A stretch of DNA of 64,000 nucleotides from an uncultured Catenibacillus sp. Lineage in GTDB: Bacteria; Bacillota; Clostridia; Lachnospirales; Lachnospiraceae. The notes under the pieces were generated by a model that did no database searches, was not told where the DNA came from, and was given only the letters and a program-made list of their open reading frames with translations. This document shows positions 25,693 through 34,098 of the stretch, one piece after another. Positions within the stretch are counted from its first letter, which is position 1, and each line of letters starts with the position of its first letter. A program made the translations under genes and the position numbers. Where the stretch lies: contig CAKRHR010000002.1 in NCBI GenBank assembly GCA_934339005.1, positions 62,001 through 126,000 of the forward strand, in the 5' to 3' direction.

Positions 25693-27228
25693 ATGAGACA
25701 AAGGAATTCGATTAGAAATGCATTAATTGGTTTAATAGGTCAAATTTTAACTATGTTGACCTCTTTTGTATGCAGAATGGTATTTACAAGAATGCTATCT
25801 GCTAATTTTTTAGGAATAGAAGGCTATTTTAGTAATATTTTAGTATTATTAAGTTTAAGTGAATTAGGTATTGGAACTGCAATTACATATTTTATGTATA
25901 AACCAATAGCTGAGAATGATACTGAAAAACTAAAACAATTATCATATCTGTATAAATTATTGTACGCTTGCGTAGGTACATTTGTATTGGTAGCAGGTAT
26001 TATATTAACACCTTTTATTCATTTATTGATTAAAGAGGTTCCGAAAGAAATTCAGCATATACAGATTATTTTTATGTTATACATATTAAATCTGGCGTTA
26101 TCTTATTTCTTTTCCTATCGTAGAGTTATTATTGAAGCGCATCAACAGATGTATATTACTTCTGCATATTCTTATTTTTTAACTTTAGGTCAGCATATTG
26201 CACAAATTATTATATTGCTGCTTACTCGAAATTTTATTTTGTATTTGATAATGCAGGTTTTGACTACATTTTTAATTAATTTTGTGATTGCATTGAAATC
26301 AAAAAAAATGTATCCGTATGCAAGCGAAAAACCTATGAATAAATTGCCAAAATATGAAATAAAAGAGATATTTAGAAATGTTAAGGCAATGTTTATGCAT
26401 CGAATAGGAAATGCAGTGGTTAATGGAACGGATAATATTTTAATAGCAAAATTTTCCGGGTTAATTGATACAGGAATATACTCAAATTATTATCTGATTG
26501 TAAAATCATTAACAAACATATTATCTGTTATATTTAACGGATTAACTGCAAGCGTAGGTAATCTAAGCGTTTTATCTGATAAAAAATATGTCAGAGAAGT
26601 GTTTGAAAAATTGAATTTTTTTGATTATTGCTTATTTTCATTTGCCAGTATAAGTTATTTTGTTGTATCAGAACCATTCATGAAATTATGTTTTGGGGAG
26701 AGTTACGTTTTCCCGGTCTACGTTAGTGTAATAATTGCATTTAATTTTTATTTATCCGGGATGCGTCAGGTTACATTAAGATTTAGAGATGCAATGGGAT
26801 TGTTTTACAAAGATCGGTATAAAGCTGTAGCAGAAAGTATTATCAATTTAGTAGTCTCTTTAATATTAGCAAAATATTTCGGACTTATAGGTGTGTTTTG
26901 GGGTACAGCAATCAGTACTTTAACGACTTCTGCCTGGGTTGAACCTTATATATTGTATAAATATGGTTTTGAGGAAAAATGTGGAAGTTATTTTAAAGAA
27001 TATCTGATTTATGGATTGATTACAGTATGTGCAGGCAGTGTCACATATGGAGTTTCTATGTTATACCAGGGAAATTTATTATTGAAGCTTATTTATAATA
27101 TTTTGATATGCTTAATTATTCCTAATATGATAAATTGGTTGCTTTTCAGAAAAAGTACAGTCTTTATATATTGGAAAAAATTTGCATTTGCGAAGCTGTC
27201 AGGAATAAAGCATAGAAATATTCAATGA
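25693..27228 (+). CDS. Wzx-type polysaccharide flippase (oligosaccharide translocase)
   Basis: A 511-residue integral membrane protein with about twelve to fourteen helices and the family's typical start, IGLIGQILTMLTSFVCRMVF, followed by LGIEGYFSNILVLLSLSELGIGTAITYFMYKP. This is the polysaccharide biosynthesis protein/MATE-like fold of lipid-linked oligosaccharide flippases used with Wzy polymerases. It lies among AT-rich transferase genes, more than 18 kb from the ABC exporter genes. Its presence on the same strand means the cluster codes for two export routes. No separate protein was confidently recognised as Wzy; the membrane proteins at 16778 or 27239 are candidates. Confidence 0.88.
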   Translation: MRQRNSIRNALIGLIGQILTMLTSFVCRMVFTRMLSANFLGIEGYFSNILVLLSLSELGIGTAITYFMYKPIAENDTEKLKQLSYLYKLLYACVGTFVLVAGIILTPFIHLLIKEVPKEIQHIQIIFMLYILNLALSYFFSYRRVIIEAHQQMYITSAYSYFLTLGQHIAQIIILLLTRNFILYLIMQVLTTFLINFVIALKSKKMYPYASEKPMNKLPKYEIKEIFRNVKAMFMHRIGNAVVNGTDNILIAKFSGLIDTGIYSNYYLIVKSLTNILSVIFNGLTASVGNLSVLSDKKYVREVFEKLNFFDYCLFSFASISYFVVSEPFMKLCFGESYVFPVYVSVIIAFNFYLSGMRQVTLRFRDAMGLFYKDRYKAVAESIINLVVSLILAKYFGLIGVFWGTAISTLTTSAWVEPYILYKYGFEEKCGSYFKEYLIYGLITVCAGSVTYGVSMLYQGNLLLKLIYNILICLIIPNMINWLLFRKSTVFIYWKKFAFAKLSGIKHRNIQ

Positions 27229-27238
27229 GGGAAATGAC

Positions 27239-28948
27239 ATGAAAAGAAAAGTTCTTCATAAGAAAAATATATTGATATTTTTGTCAATGTTTATTCTGGC
27301 AGCAGTTTGTCTGTATCATATTGTAGACTTATATGGTCCTGTGGTTATGCCGGATGAAATGGGATATTGGGCAGTAGGAGCATTTATTTCAGGAAAAGAT
27401 TGGTCTGGTGTAATGCAAAATGCACCATATTATGCTTATGGATATGGTATATTATTAGCTCCTCTATTTTTATTAAATAATCCAGTGTTGGCATTTAGAA
27501 TGGCAATTTTATTAAATATTGTTTTTCTTGAAATAATATATTTGATTATTATAAAAATATGTTATAAAGTGTGGCCTCAAGTGTCACCTAATTATATATG
27601 TATAATTGCTTTTGCTGCATGTGTGTATCCATTTAATACTTTTTCGGCGCAAACAACGAATGCAGAACTGCCGATGGTATTTCTGTTTGTATTGCTTGTA
27701 TATACATTTGTTCAATATTTGTATAAAAACAATTTTATATATTTGTTTTTTGCAGGAATTTTATCTGCTTTAATGATGGCATTTCATTTAAGAAATATTG
27801 GGATTATATTAGCTTTGGCATGTGTAATTTTGCTAAGACTATTTATGCGTGGCATGAGTTGGAAACAATTTGTTGGGGTAAGTATTTCGGTTATATGTGT
27901 GCTTGCTATCGTTTTATTATTTAAAGAGTATTTTTCTGATCATATATATACATCGTCAGAGATTCTTGCTAAAAATGATTTTTCAGGACAGACAAGTAAA
28001 ATTACGAAGTTATTTTCTGTGTATGGTATTAGACAATTATGCACTAATATAATGGGTCGTTTGTTCTATTTAGGATGTTCTTCTTTTTTTGTAGTTTATT
28101 ATGGTATATACACTATAATAAAATCAATTTGTAGTAGTATACATAAAAAAAATTATGATTTTAAATTCTATTTATTAATTTTTATTTTGTTAGTATTTGT
28201 TTTTGAAGTAGGGATTAGTTCAGTATCAATGATCGATTCCTATCGTATAGATAATGTTTTATACGGAAGATATTCGGAACATGTTATAATACCTATTCTG
28301 GTAATTGGTCTTTTAGCATTATGGAATCGTAAAATAAAATACATAACGTTTACAATATTCATAGGAATACATATACTTATGACTACGGTTATGTATGCCT
28401 TTTTCAAAATTAAAGATTTAACACCACCGTCAGGTTATTCTATAGTAAGTTTTTTTGGATGGGATTTCCCAGATGCATTTTCAGATGCATTTAAATACTC
28501 TGTTGGATATGGTTTGGTTGGTATGTTGATAGCTGTTTTGATTTATATTATTTCCGTGCTTCAAAAAAAAGCTTTATTTATAGCAATATCGAGTGCGTGG
28601 ATTGTGACGACATTATCATCTGTAAATCAATTACTGTGCAGTGAACAAGAATTGAAACTAGGGTTTTCTGTGATTATTCCAAAGATACAACAGATAGGAG
28701 ATGCAAAAGAAATATATTATATAACAGATGAAGATGATGAGAATACATCTGTCTACTGGCACTTGTATAAGTTTCAATTTTTTGTTCCGGATTCAAGGAT
28801 ACATGTAGTTGACAAGATCGAATTGGAAAATATTCCGGAAAACAGCATTATTATGGTTCAACATTCTTCTGCAGCATTAGATGAAGTAAAAAGTAGATAT
28901 ACGCCTTTAATGGATGAAAGTGTTTTTGTTGTATTTTTGAGCAATTAG
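27239..28948 (+). CDS. GT-C-like membrane glycosyltransferase or polymerase
   Basis: A 569-residue multi-pass membrane protein with about ten to twelve helices. After the first helix the outer loop reads GPVVMPDEMGYWAVGAF near residues 34-50; the Pro-Asp-Glu placement is that of GT39/GT83-like GT-C enzymes that use polyprenyl-phosphate sugars. A soluble tail of about 75 residues (KIQQIGDAKEIYYITDEDDE) ends the protein. It follows the flippase by ten bases, so it might transfer a side sugar outside the membrane or act as the Wzy-type polymerase of the flippase route. The sequence alone does not decide between these. Confidence 0.72.
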   Translation: MKRKVLHKKNILIFLSMFILAAVCLYHIVDLYGPVVMPDEMGYWAVGAFISGKDWSGVMQNAPYYAYGYGILLAPLFLLNNPVLAFRMAILLNIVFLEIIYLIIIKICYKVWPQVSPNYICIIAFAACVYPFNTFSAQTTNAELPMVFLFVLLVYTFVQYLYKNNFIYLFFAGILSALMMAFHLRNIGIILALACVILLRLFMRGMSWKQFVGVSISVICVLAIVLLFKEYFSDHIYTSSEILAKNDFSGQTSKITKLFSVYGIRQLCTNIMGRLFYLGCSSFFVVYYGIYTIIKSICSSIHKKNYDFKFYLLIFILLVFVFEVGISSVSMIDSYRIDNVLYGRYSEHVIIPILVIGLLALWNRKIKYITFTIFIGIHILMTTVMYAFFKIKDLTPPSGYSIVSFFGWDFPDAFSDAFKYSVGYGLVGMLIAVLIYIISVLQKKALFIAISSAWIVTTLSSVNQLLCSEQELKLGFSVIIPKIQQIGDAKEIYYITDEDDENTSVYWHLYKFQFFVPDSRIHVVDKIELENIPENSIIMVQHSSAALDEVKSRYTPLMDESVFVVFLSN

Positions 28949-28996
28949 CCACAATAATTTAATTATATAAAAGATAGTATTTAGAGGATTTTATTT

Positions 28997-29941
28997 ATGA
29001 TTATTAGCAAAGAAAAATCGAATTATATGAAAGCTATAGCAATTCTAATGGTTATAGGTGAAAATCTTATCAATAGATATTTTAAAACTGGTGAATTTTT
29101 ATGTAATATCATGGGAACTGGTGGAGTGGCTATATTTTTAATCTTATCGGGATATGGGATTACTGTGTCATATAATCAAAAAGGGATTACAAAATATTAT
29201 TGGCTGAACAAAATAAATAAGATATTTATTCCTTATTGGGGAATAACTATGGTATATATAATATTCAAAAATATATGGGATATTGAGATAATACTAAAAA
29301 ATATGCTATTTATCGATTATGATAGAAATATTGATGGTACTATGTGGTATTTATCTTTTGCTGTACTATGGTATTTGATTTTTTGGTGTATTTTTATACT
29401 AGATATTAATATTAGTATAAAAATAATATGTCTTTGTGTTGTTTCAGTATTTTTTTTCAAAAATCCTTTTTTATATTGGGGTACATGTGCTTGGCAATTT
29501 AAGAATAATGCATTTTCTTTTGTTATAGGTGTAATTTTAGCAACATTAGAAAATAGCAAAAAAGGATCAAGGTTTATCAGTATTATAAAAAATAAGATTA
29601 TAAAAATATTTATTGCTATATTAAGTTTACTGATACTGATTTTGTTTATTCAGAAACAGATAGATATTTTCCAGATAAGTGGAATAGCTGTATTTGTGCT
29701 TCTTTTACTGATGGTTCCTTACATAAAAATTACATTTAAAAAATTAGAAGTAATTGGTCTATGCTCATATTATCTCTATCTTATTGAAGGAAAATGGTTT
29801 GAAGTTGTTGATGTAGTTAGTAATCAAATAAATATAGAAAATAGATATATACAAGTATTAGTATATATTTGTTCTTTAGGAGTAGTAATAGGTATCATAA
29901 AACTATATAAAAATAAAATAAAAAAATTCGGAAAGGGATAA
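28997..29941 (+). CDS. Acyltransferase-3 family membrane protein, catalytic His not seen
   Basis: A 314-residue protein with about ten short membrane helices. Landmarks are YMKAIAILMVIG at residues about 10-21, GTGGVAIFLILSGYGI near 40-55 and KINKIFIPYWGITM near 74, the pattern of family-3 acyltransferases that put O-acetyl groups on surface glycans. The usual Arg and His of the first helix region (R-x-AI-x10-H) appear as Lys and Glu-Asn (VIGENLI), so the expected catalytic His is absent at that place. It may be inactive, use another residue, or belong to a divergent branch. This is the most AT-rich gene of the block and the last gene of the long plus-strand cluster. Confidence 0.78.
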   Translation: MIISKEKSNYMKAIAILMVIGENLINRYFKTGEFLCNIMGTGGVAIFLILSGYGITVSYNQKGITKYYWLNKINKIFIPYWGITMVYIIFKNIWDIEIILKNMLFIDYDRNIDGTMWYLSFAVLWYLIFWCIFILDINISIKIICLCVVSVFFFKNPFLYWGTCAWQFKNNAFSFVIGVILATLENSKKGSRFISIIKNKIIKIFIAILSLLILILFIQKQIDIFQISGIAVFVLLLLMVPYIKITFKKLEVIGLCSYYLYLIEGKWFEVVDVVSNQINIENRYIQVLVYICSLGVVIGIIKLYKNKIKKFGKG

Positions 29942-30025
29942 AAAAGTTTTATTGTTATGAAAAAAGAAGTAAGCATCTGAGAATGGTGAAACAGCAAGAA
30001 ATTCTTAAAAAAATAAGTAATACAA

Positions 30026-30053
30026 TTGAAAATTGAATGCAGAGTAGTATAAT
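30026..30053 (+). promoter_or_regulatory. Predicted sigma-A promoter before the CAP/DUF4214 gene
   Basis: TTGAAA at 30026-30031 and a perfect TATAAT at 30048-30053 are 16 bases apart, upstream of the gene starting at 30111. It would begin a new transcript after the glycan cluster. A 15-base dyad, GTATACATTGTATAC, lies at 30074-30088 inside the predicted leader and could be an operator; no binding protein is known. Confidence 0.6.
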
Positions 30054-30110
30054 TATTTGTGTCAACAAGTTGAGTATACATTGTATACAAGAAAGGGGTA
30101 TATTTTTATT

Positions 30111-31877
30111 ATGAAAAAACTGAAACGTTTGTGGAAATCTATTCCTGCGATTGCATTAGCTGTTGTGTTGGCTGTGCCATCATATGCGACTGTGCCAGTT
30201 GGTGAAAGTACAGAGAATGACATCCAGGAAAGTGAGAGTGTTTTCGAAAGCAGTGCTGATGAATCAGAAGAAACAGAAGAAAATACTTCTGAAGAATCTG
30301 AAGAAAGTAAAATCGAAAATGCACCGGAGAGTGAAGAAGAAAAAGAATTTGAGGAAGTCAAGTCTGAAGAAACAACAGGTATTGACGATGCATTTTCAAC
30401 AGGAGATTCAAGTAATACTGCCGATGCGATTGGTGATCCTTCGCAAGTTATGGCAAAAGCAAAGCAATTGACTGAGAATATCATGAATGCGATGCCTGCC
30501 ACATATGATTTGAATCAAAATGATATTCTTTCTCTTCAAATGTATGAAACGATAGTTGTCAATATAATTCGTTTAAATAATGGTGTAGAACCGTTAGCTT
30601 TGGCTCCGGATATTGTATCAGAAGCAGCAATGGTACGTGCGACTGAATGCAGAACACGTTTTGATCATACACGTCCGGATGGAAGATCTTGTGATACAGC
30701 ACTTGATGATATTGATCCAAGTATCTATTGGGGCTATGTCGGTGAAAATATAGCCTATGGATTTATGACAGTCGATGATGTCATTGAAGGCTGGTGGAAT
30801 AGTGAGGGACATCGGCGAAATATGTTGGATTCAGATTTTCAGACGATTGGCGTAGGATTTGATGTATCGGGTTATCCATATACATGGACGCAGTTTTTTA
30901 CAGGTGCTACAGGTCAGATTGGTGTCAGCAAAATGCAGCTTGTGAATATGTCTGATACATATCAGCTTGGTACAGATCTTGAGCAACAGGGTATTTATGT
31001 TTATGTCGAGTATGAAAATGGTGTTGAGGGCATTGTTCCGGTTCTGAATGAGATGATTGAAGGATATAACCCAAATCAGAAGGGAAAACAGACAATCAAG
31101 ATTAATTGTCAGGGATATGAAGCGACGGTTTCTGTCACATTAGATGATTATGTGAAAAAGTTTGTTGAGCGTCTCTATACACAGGTACTTGGACGTGACG
31201 CAGATCCTTCAGGACTTGAGGCATGGTCTAACGTATTAAAGAATAAAACAGAAAACGGTGCTAAAGTTGCGCAGGGCTTTATTGACAGTACAGAATTTAA
31301 ATCAAGATCACTTTCAGACGAAGATTATATCCGTATTTTATACCGTACATTTTTAGACCGTGAAGCAGATGCGTCAGGACTTGCTGCATGGAAGAGTGTA
31401 TTAGACAGCGGTCTTTCAAGACTTCATGTATTTAAAGGCTTTGCAGAATCCCAGGAATTTACAGAAATCTGTGAAAGATATGGTATTGAGCGAGGTAATG
31501 CTGAGCTGACAGCACCAAGAGATCAGAATGAAGGTGTTACAAAGTTTGTTGTCAGATGTTACAGACTCTGCCTTGGCAGAGATGCCGATGAAAGCGGTTT
31601 AAATGGCTGGTGCAACGCAATCCTTACAGGTAAGAATACAGCAAAACAGGCTGCAGCAGGTTTTGTATTCTCAGACGAATTTAAAAAGAAAAACCTGTCC
31701 GATACAGAATACGTTAAGACATTATATCGAGTATTTATGGACAGAGAAGCCGATGGTGCAGGATTAAATGCCTGGGTTAAAGTTTTAAGAAGTGGCAAGA
31801 GCAGAGAACATGTCTTTAATGGATTTGCAGATTCTAATGAATTTAGAGAAATCTGCGCACGCTACGGAATCAAATGA
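30111..31877 (+). CDS. Secreted CAP (SCP/PR1) domain protein with DUF4214 repeats
   Basis: ATG at 30111 (AAAGGGG twelve bases upstream) is preferred to an in-frame codon at 30057 because it starts a clean signal peptide, MKKLKRLWKSIPAIALAVVL, cut near YA. An acidic Glu/Ser-rich linker runs to about residue 100. The CAP domain lies at about 140-265 with FDHTRPDG, GENIAYG, WWNSEGHRRNMLD and TQFFTG, holding the His and Glu of the conserved cavity. A short Ig-like segment follows (YENGVEGIVPVL to about 345). Four DUF4214 units fill 350-588 and end ARYGIK with no anchor. Bacterial CAP proteins are secreted with poorly known activity. The 3' end is almost the same as that of the gene at 38078. Confidence 0.9.
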   Translation: MKKLKRLWKSIPAIALAVVLAVPSYATVPVGESTENDIQESESVFESSADESEETEENTSEESEESKIENAPESEEEKEFEEVKSEETTGIDDAFSTGDSSNTADAIGDPSQVMAKAKQLTENIMNAMPATYDLNQNDILSLQMYETIVVNIIRLNNGVEPLALAPDIVSEAAMVRATECRTRFDHTRPDGRSCDTALDDIDPSIYWGYVGENIAYGFMTVDDVIEGWWNSEGHRRNMLDSDFQTIGVGFDVSGYPYTWTQFFTGATGQIGVSKMQLVNMSDTYQLGTDLEQQGIYVYVEYENGVEGIVPVLNEMIEGYNPNQKGKQTIKINCQGYEATVSVTLDDYVKKFVERLYTQVLGRDADPSGLEAWSNVLKNKTENGAKVAQGFIDSTEFKSRSLSDEDYIRILYRTFLDREADASGLAAWKSVLDSGLSRLHVFKGFAESQEFTEICERYGIERGNAELTAPRDQNEGVTKFVVRCYRLCLGRDADESGLNGWCNAILTGKNTAKQAAAGFVFSDEFKKKNLSDTEYVKTLYRVFMDREADGAGLNAWVKVLRSGKSREHVFNGFADSNEFREICARYGIK

Positions 31878-31938
31878 TTTTAATATTATAAAAATTTCAT
31901 AGTCATTTAACATAATTTATTGTATAATTAATTATGCG

Positions 31939-31986
31939 CACAAAGGGAAACAAGTGATGCTAAGCGTAACATTTGTTTCCCTTGTG
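31939..31986 (+). terminator. Hairpin after the CAP/DUF4214 gene
   Basis: Arms at 31939-31956 and 31970-31986 pair around AAGGGAAACAA/TTGTTTCCCTT with one bulge. No strong T-run follows. A TATAAT at 31923-31928 lies just before it, so it may instead be a leader stem of the next gene's transcript. Confidence 0.5.
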
Positions 31987-32039
31987 TTATATAGAGAGTA
32001 AGTGCTCACTTTAAAAAAGTAAGAAGGGGTGTGCAGTGG

Positions 32040-33740
32040 ATGTCAAAGATGTTGAAATTACCGATAGGTATTGAAAATTTTCAAGAGATGCGGCAATCTG
32101 GATTTTATTATGTTGATAAGACAAAATTGATTGAACAGTTGCTTGAACGATGGGGCAAAGTAAATCTTTTTACCAGACCCCGGAGATTTGGAAAGACTTT
32201 AAATATGAGCATGCTTCGATATTTTTTTGAAATTGATACAGATAAAAAGCTGTTTGATGGTTTATATATTTCATATAATGAAAAGCTTTGTGAAGAATAT
32301 ATGGGAAAATATCCTGTTATTTTTATTTCTTTAAAAAATGTTGAAGGTTTGTCTTTTGAGGAAGCACAGTATCAGTTGGTTGAATTGATTGGTATGGAGG
32401 CAGAACGTTTTCATTTTATATTAGAGAAAGAAAGATTGACCGATAATGAAAAGAAGAAATATCGTGCTTTAATAGAATTGCAGCACGGGAAATATTCTAT
32501 GGATAAAGACATGCTCATTTCATCATTACAGGTTTTATCACAGCTTTTATATAAATTTTATGGAGAAAAAGTAATCTTATTAATAGATGAGTACGATGTA
32601 CCTTTGGATAAAGCTTTCCAGCATGGCTATTACAAGGAAATGGTTGCGTTGATCCGTGCATTATTTGGAAAAGTACTGAAAACAAATGATTTTCTGCAGT
32701 TTGCAGTACTGACAGGATGTTTGCGCGTTTCAAAAGAAAGCATATTTACAGGACTTAACAATTTTAAGGTGCTTTCTATTACGGATGTACGGTTTGATGA
32801 ACAATTTGGATTTACAGAAGAAGAAGTGAAAAAACTTCTGGAATCATATCATATGGAATCACATCTGGCAGAAATGAAAAAATGGTATGACGGTTATCAT
32901 TTTGGGGATACAGATGTGTATTGTCCGTGGGATGTGCTTAATCATGTAGATTGTCTTTGTGATGATCCGCAGGCACATCCACAGTCGTATTGGATTAATA
33001 CGAGTGGAAATGATTTAGTAAAGCGTTTTATTAATAAAGCTGATAAAAAAACAAAAGATGAAATAGAACGACTCGTTGCCGGTGAGATAATTGAAAAGCC
33101 TGTTCGTTTGGATTTGACCTATGATGAAATAGATCATCGTATAGATAATCTGTGGAGTGTGTTATTTACAACCGGATATCTTACACAGGATGGAATGTCG
33201 GAGAATGGTGTGTACAAATTAAAAATTCCTAATGAAGAAGTTAAGGAAGTTTATATGTATCAAATACAGGAATGGTTTAAAAATGTAGTACTGGGGGATA
33301 CAGAACAGTTAACAGTTTTCTGGAAAGCGTTTGAAAGTGGAAATGCTGGATATGTTGAACAATATCTGGTTAGAGTACTGAATCAGACGATAAGCGTGTT
33401 TGATACGAAGGGACAAGCGTTAGAAAAAGAAAATGTTTATCACACGTTTTTGTTGGGTCTTTTGTCAGGTAATGCTAATTGGTTAGTTAAATCCAATATT
33501 GAATCAGGGGATGGATTTGCTGATATCATTATAGAAACAGAGCAGCCTGATTCTGGAATGATTATTGAACTGAAATATTCCAAATCATTTTCTGGATTAG
33601 AAAAGTCTTGTAAAGATGCGATCGCCCAGGTCAGAAATCGCAGATATGATACTTATCTTAAGAATGATGGGCGTCAGAATATATTAGTGTATGGCATAGC
33701 TTTTTGCAAGAAAAAGTGTAAAGTGATGATTGAGGAATAA
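32040..33740 (+). CDS. AAA-ATPase-like protein with C-terminal PD-(D/E)XK nuclease fold
   Basis: ATG at 32040 is ten bases from GGGG at 32026-32029; an in-frame GTG at 32031 is too close to that site. The 566-residue protein has the family start LPIGIENFQEMRQSGFYYVDKT, a P-loop variant TRPRRFGKTLNMSML near residue 45, Walker B-like LLIDEYDVPL near 180, TGCLRVSKESIFTGLNNF near 225 and WYDGYHFG near 280. The C-terminus has FADIIIE and EL-KYSK near 500-515, consistent with a PD-(D/E)XK nuclease core. These are AAA-ATPase_like plus DUF1703/PDDEXK_9 proteins, often found in many copies in gut anaerobes. Biological role is unknown; defence or selfish-element roles have been suggested by such layouts. 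It is a paralogue of the gene at 41956. Confidence 0.88.
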   Translation: MSKMLKLPIGIENFQEMRQSGFYYVDKTKLIEQLLERWGKVNLFTRPRRFGKTLNMSMLRYFFEIDTDKKLFDGLYISYNEKLCEEYMGKYPVIFISLKNVEGLSFEEAQYQLVELIGMEAERFHFILEKERLTDNEKKKYRALIELQHGKYSMDKDMLISSLQVLSQLLYKFYGEKVILLIDEYDVPLDKAFQHGYYKEMVALIRALFGKVLKTNDFLQFAVLTGCLRVSKESIFTGLNNFKVLSITDVRFDEQFGFTEEEVKKLLESYHMESHLAEMKKWYDGYHFGDTDVYCPWDVLNHVDCLCDDPQAHPQSYWINTSGNDLVKRFINKADKKTKDEIERLVAGEIIEKPVRLDLTYDEIDHRIDNLWSVLFTTGYLTQDGMSENGVYKLKIPNEEVKEVYMYQIQEWFKNVVLGDTEQLTVFWKAFESGNAGYVEQYLVRVLNQTISVFDTKGQALEKENVYHTFLLGLLSGNANWLVKSNIESGDGFADIIIETEQPDSGMIIELKYSKSFSGLEKSCKDAIAQVRNRRYDTYLKNDGRQNILVYGIAFCKKKCKVMIEE

Positions 33741-33941
33741 CTCTTTCAAAGGCGCGTGCTATGAGATTGACACCATGCAGAAATTGCTATCATTAATTGA
33801 ATAAGAAATTAAAATAAATGTCAGTAACACGATGATTAATATGTGTTTCTGGCATTTATTTTTTTGGTTAATATAAAATGCAGTTATTTAGGCAACTTGC
33901 ATAAAAATTTTAAAAATTAATGATAGATATAATATGATATA
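33741..33941. other. Intergenic stretch with short decayed frame
   Basis: This is the first part of the 358-base gap between genes at 33740 and 34099. Bases about 33745-33804 can be read as a short frame, SFKGACYEIDTMQKLLSLIE, ending at a stop, without a start or ribosome site; it could be the remnant of a gene end, but it is too short to be sure. The terminator hairpin and a promoter in the same gap are listed separately. Nothing else was recognised. Confidence 0.3.
33816..33865 (+). terminator. Rho-independent terminator
   Basis: Arms AAATGTCAGTAACAC (33816-33830) and GTGTTTCTGGCATTT (33843-33857) pair with two mismatches and are followed by a T-run (33859-33865). It would end the AAA-ATPase-like transcript. 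Confidence 0.75.
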
Positions 33942-33970
33942 TTGAATATGAATAACGTATATGATACAAT
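33942..33970 (+). promoter_or_regulatory. Predicted sigma-A promoter before the LRR/DUF4214 gene
   Basis: TTGAAT (33942-33947), a 17-base spacer and TACAAT (33965-33970), with a TG one base before the -10 box. The leader to the ATG at 34099 would be about 120 bases long, long enough to hold regulation, though no known riboswitch fold was recognised. Confidence 0.6.
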
Positions 33971-34098
33971 AAATGCGTTAGTAACATACATAATTAGATG
34001 TATCTTATATGAAAAGCATCAGATTTTAATTAATCATATTAACGGCATCATAGTACTGAGGCGAAGATTATCATATAAGATTCAGAGGGAGTGGGAAG

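Noticed and set aside
30062..30502. Minus-strand 146-residue Ser-rich frame
   Set aside because: It is the reverse reading of the acidic Glu/Ser linker of the CAP protein, which gives long Ser-rich frames by base composition.
32040..33740. Reading the AAA-ATPase-like gene as a transposase or integrase
   Set aside because: No DDE or tyrosine recombinase motifs and no terminal inverted repeats were seen; the P-loop and PD-(D/E)XK residues fit the AAA-ATPase_like/DUF1703 family.
34000..34098. Riboswitch in the long leader before the LRR/DUF4214 gene
   Set aside because: No conserved core or terminator/anti-terminator pair of a known class was recognised in this AT-rich leader.
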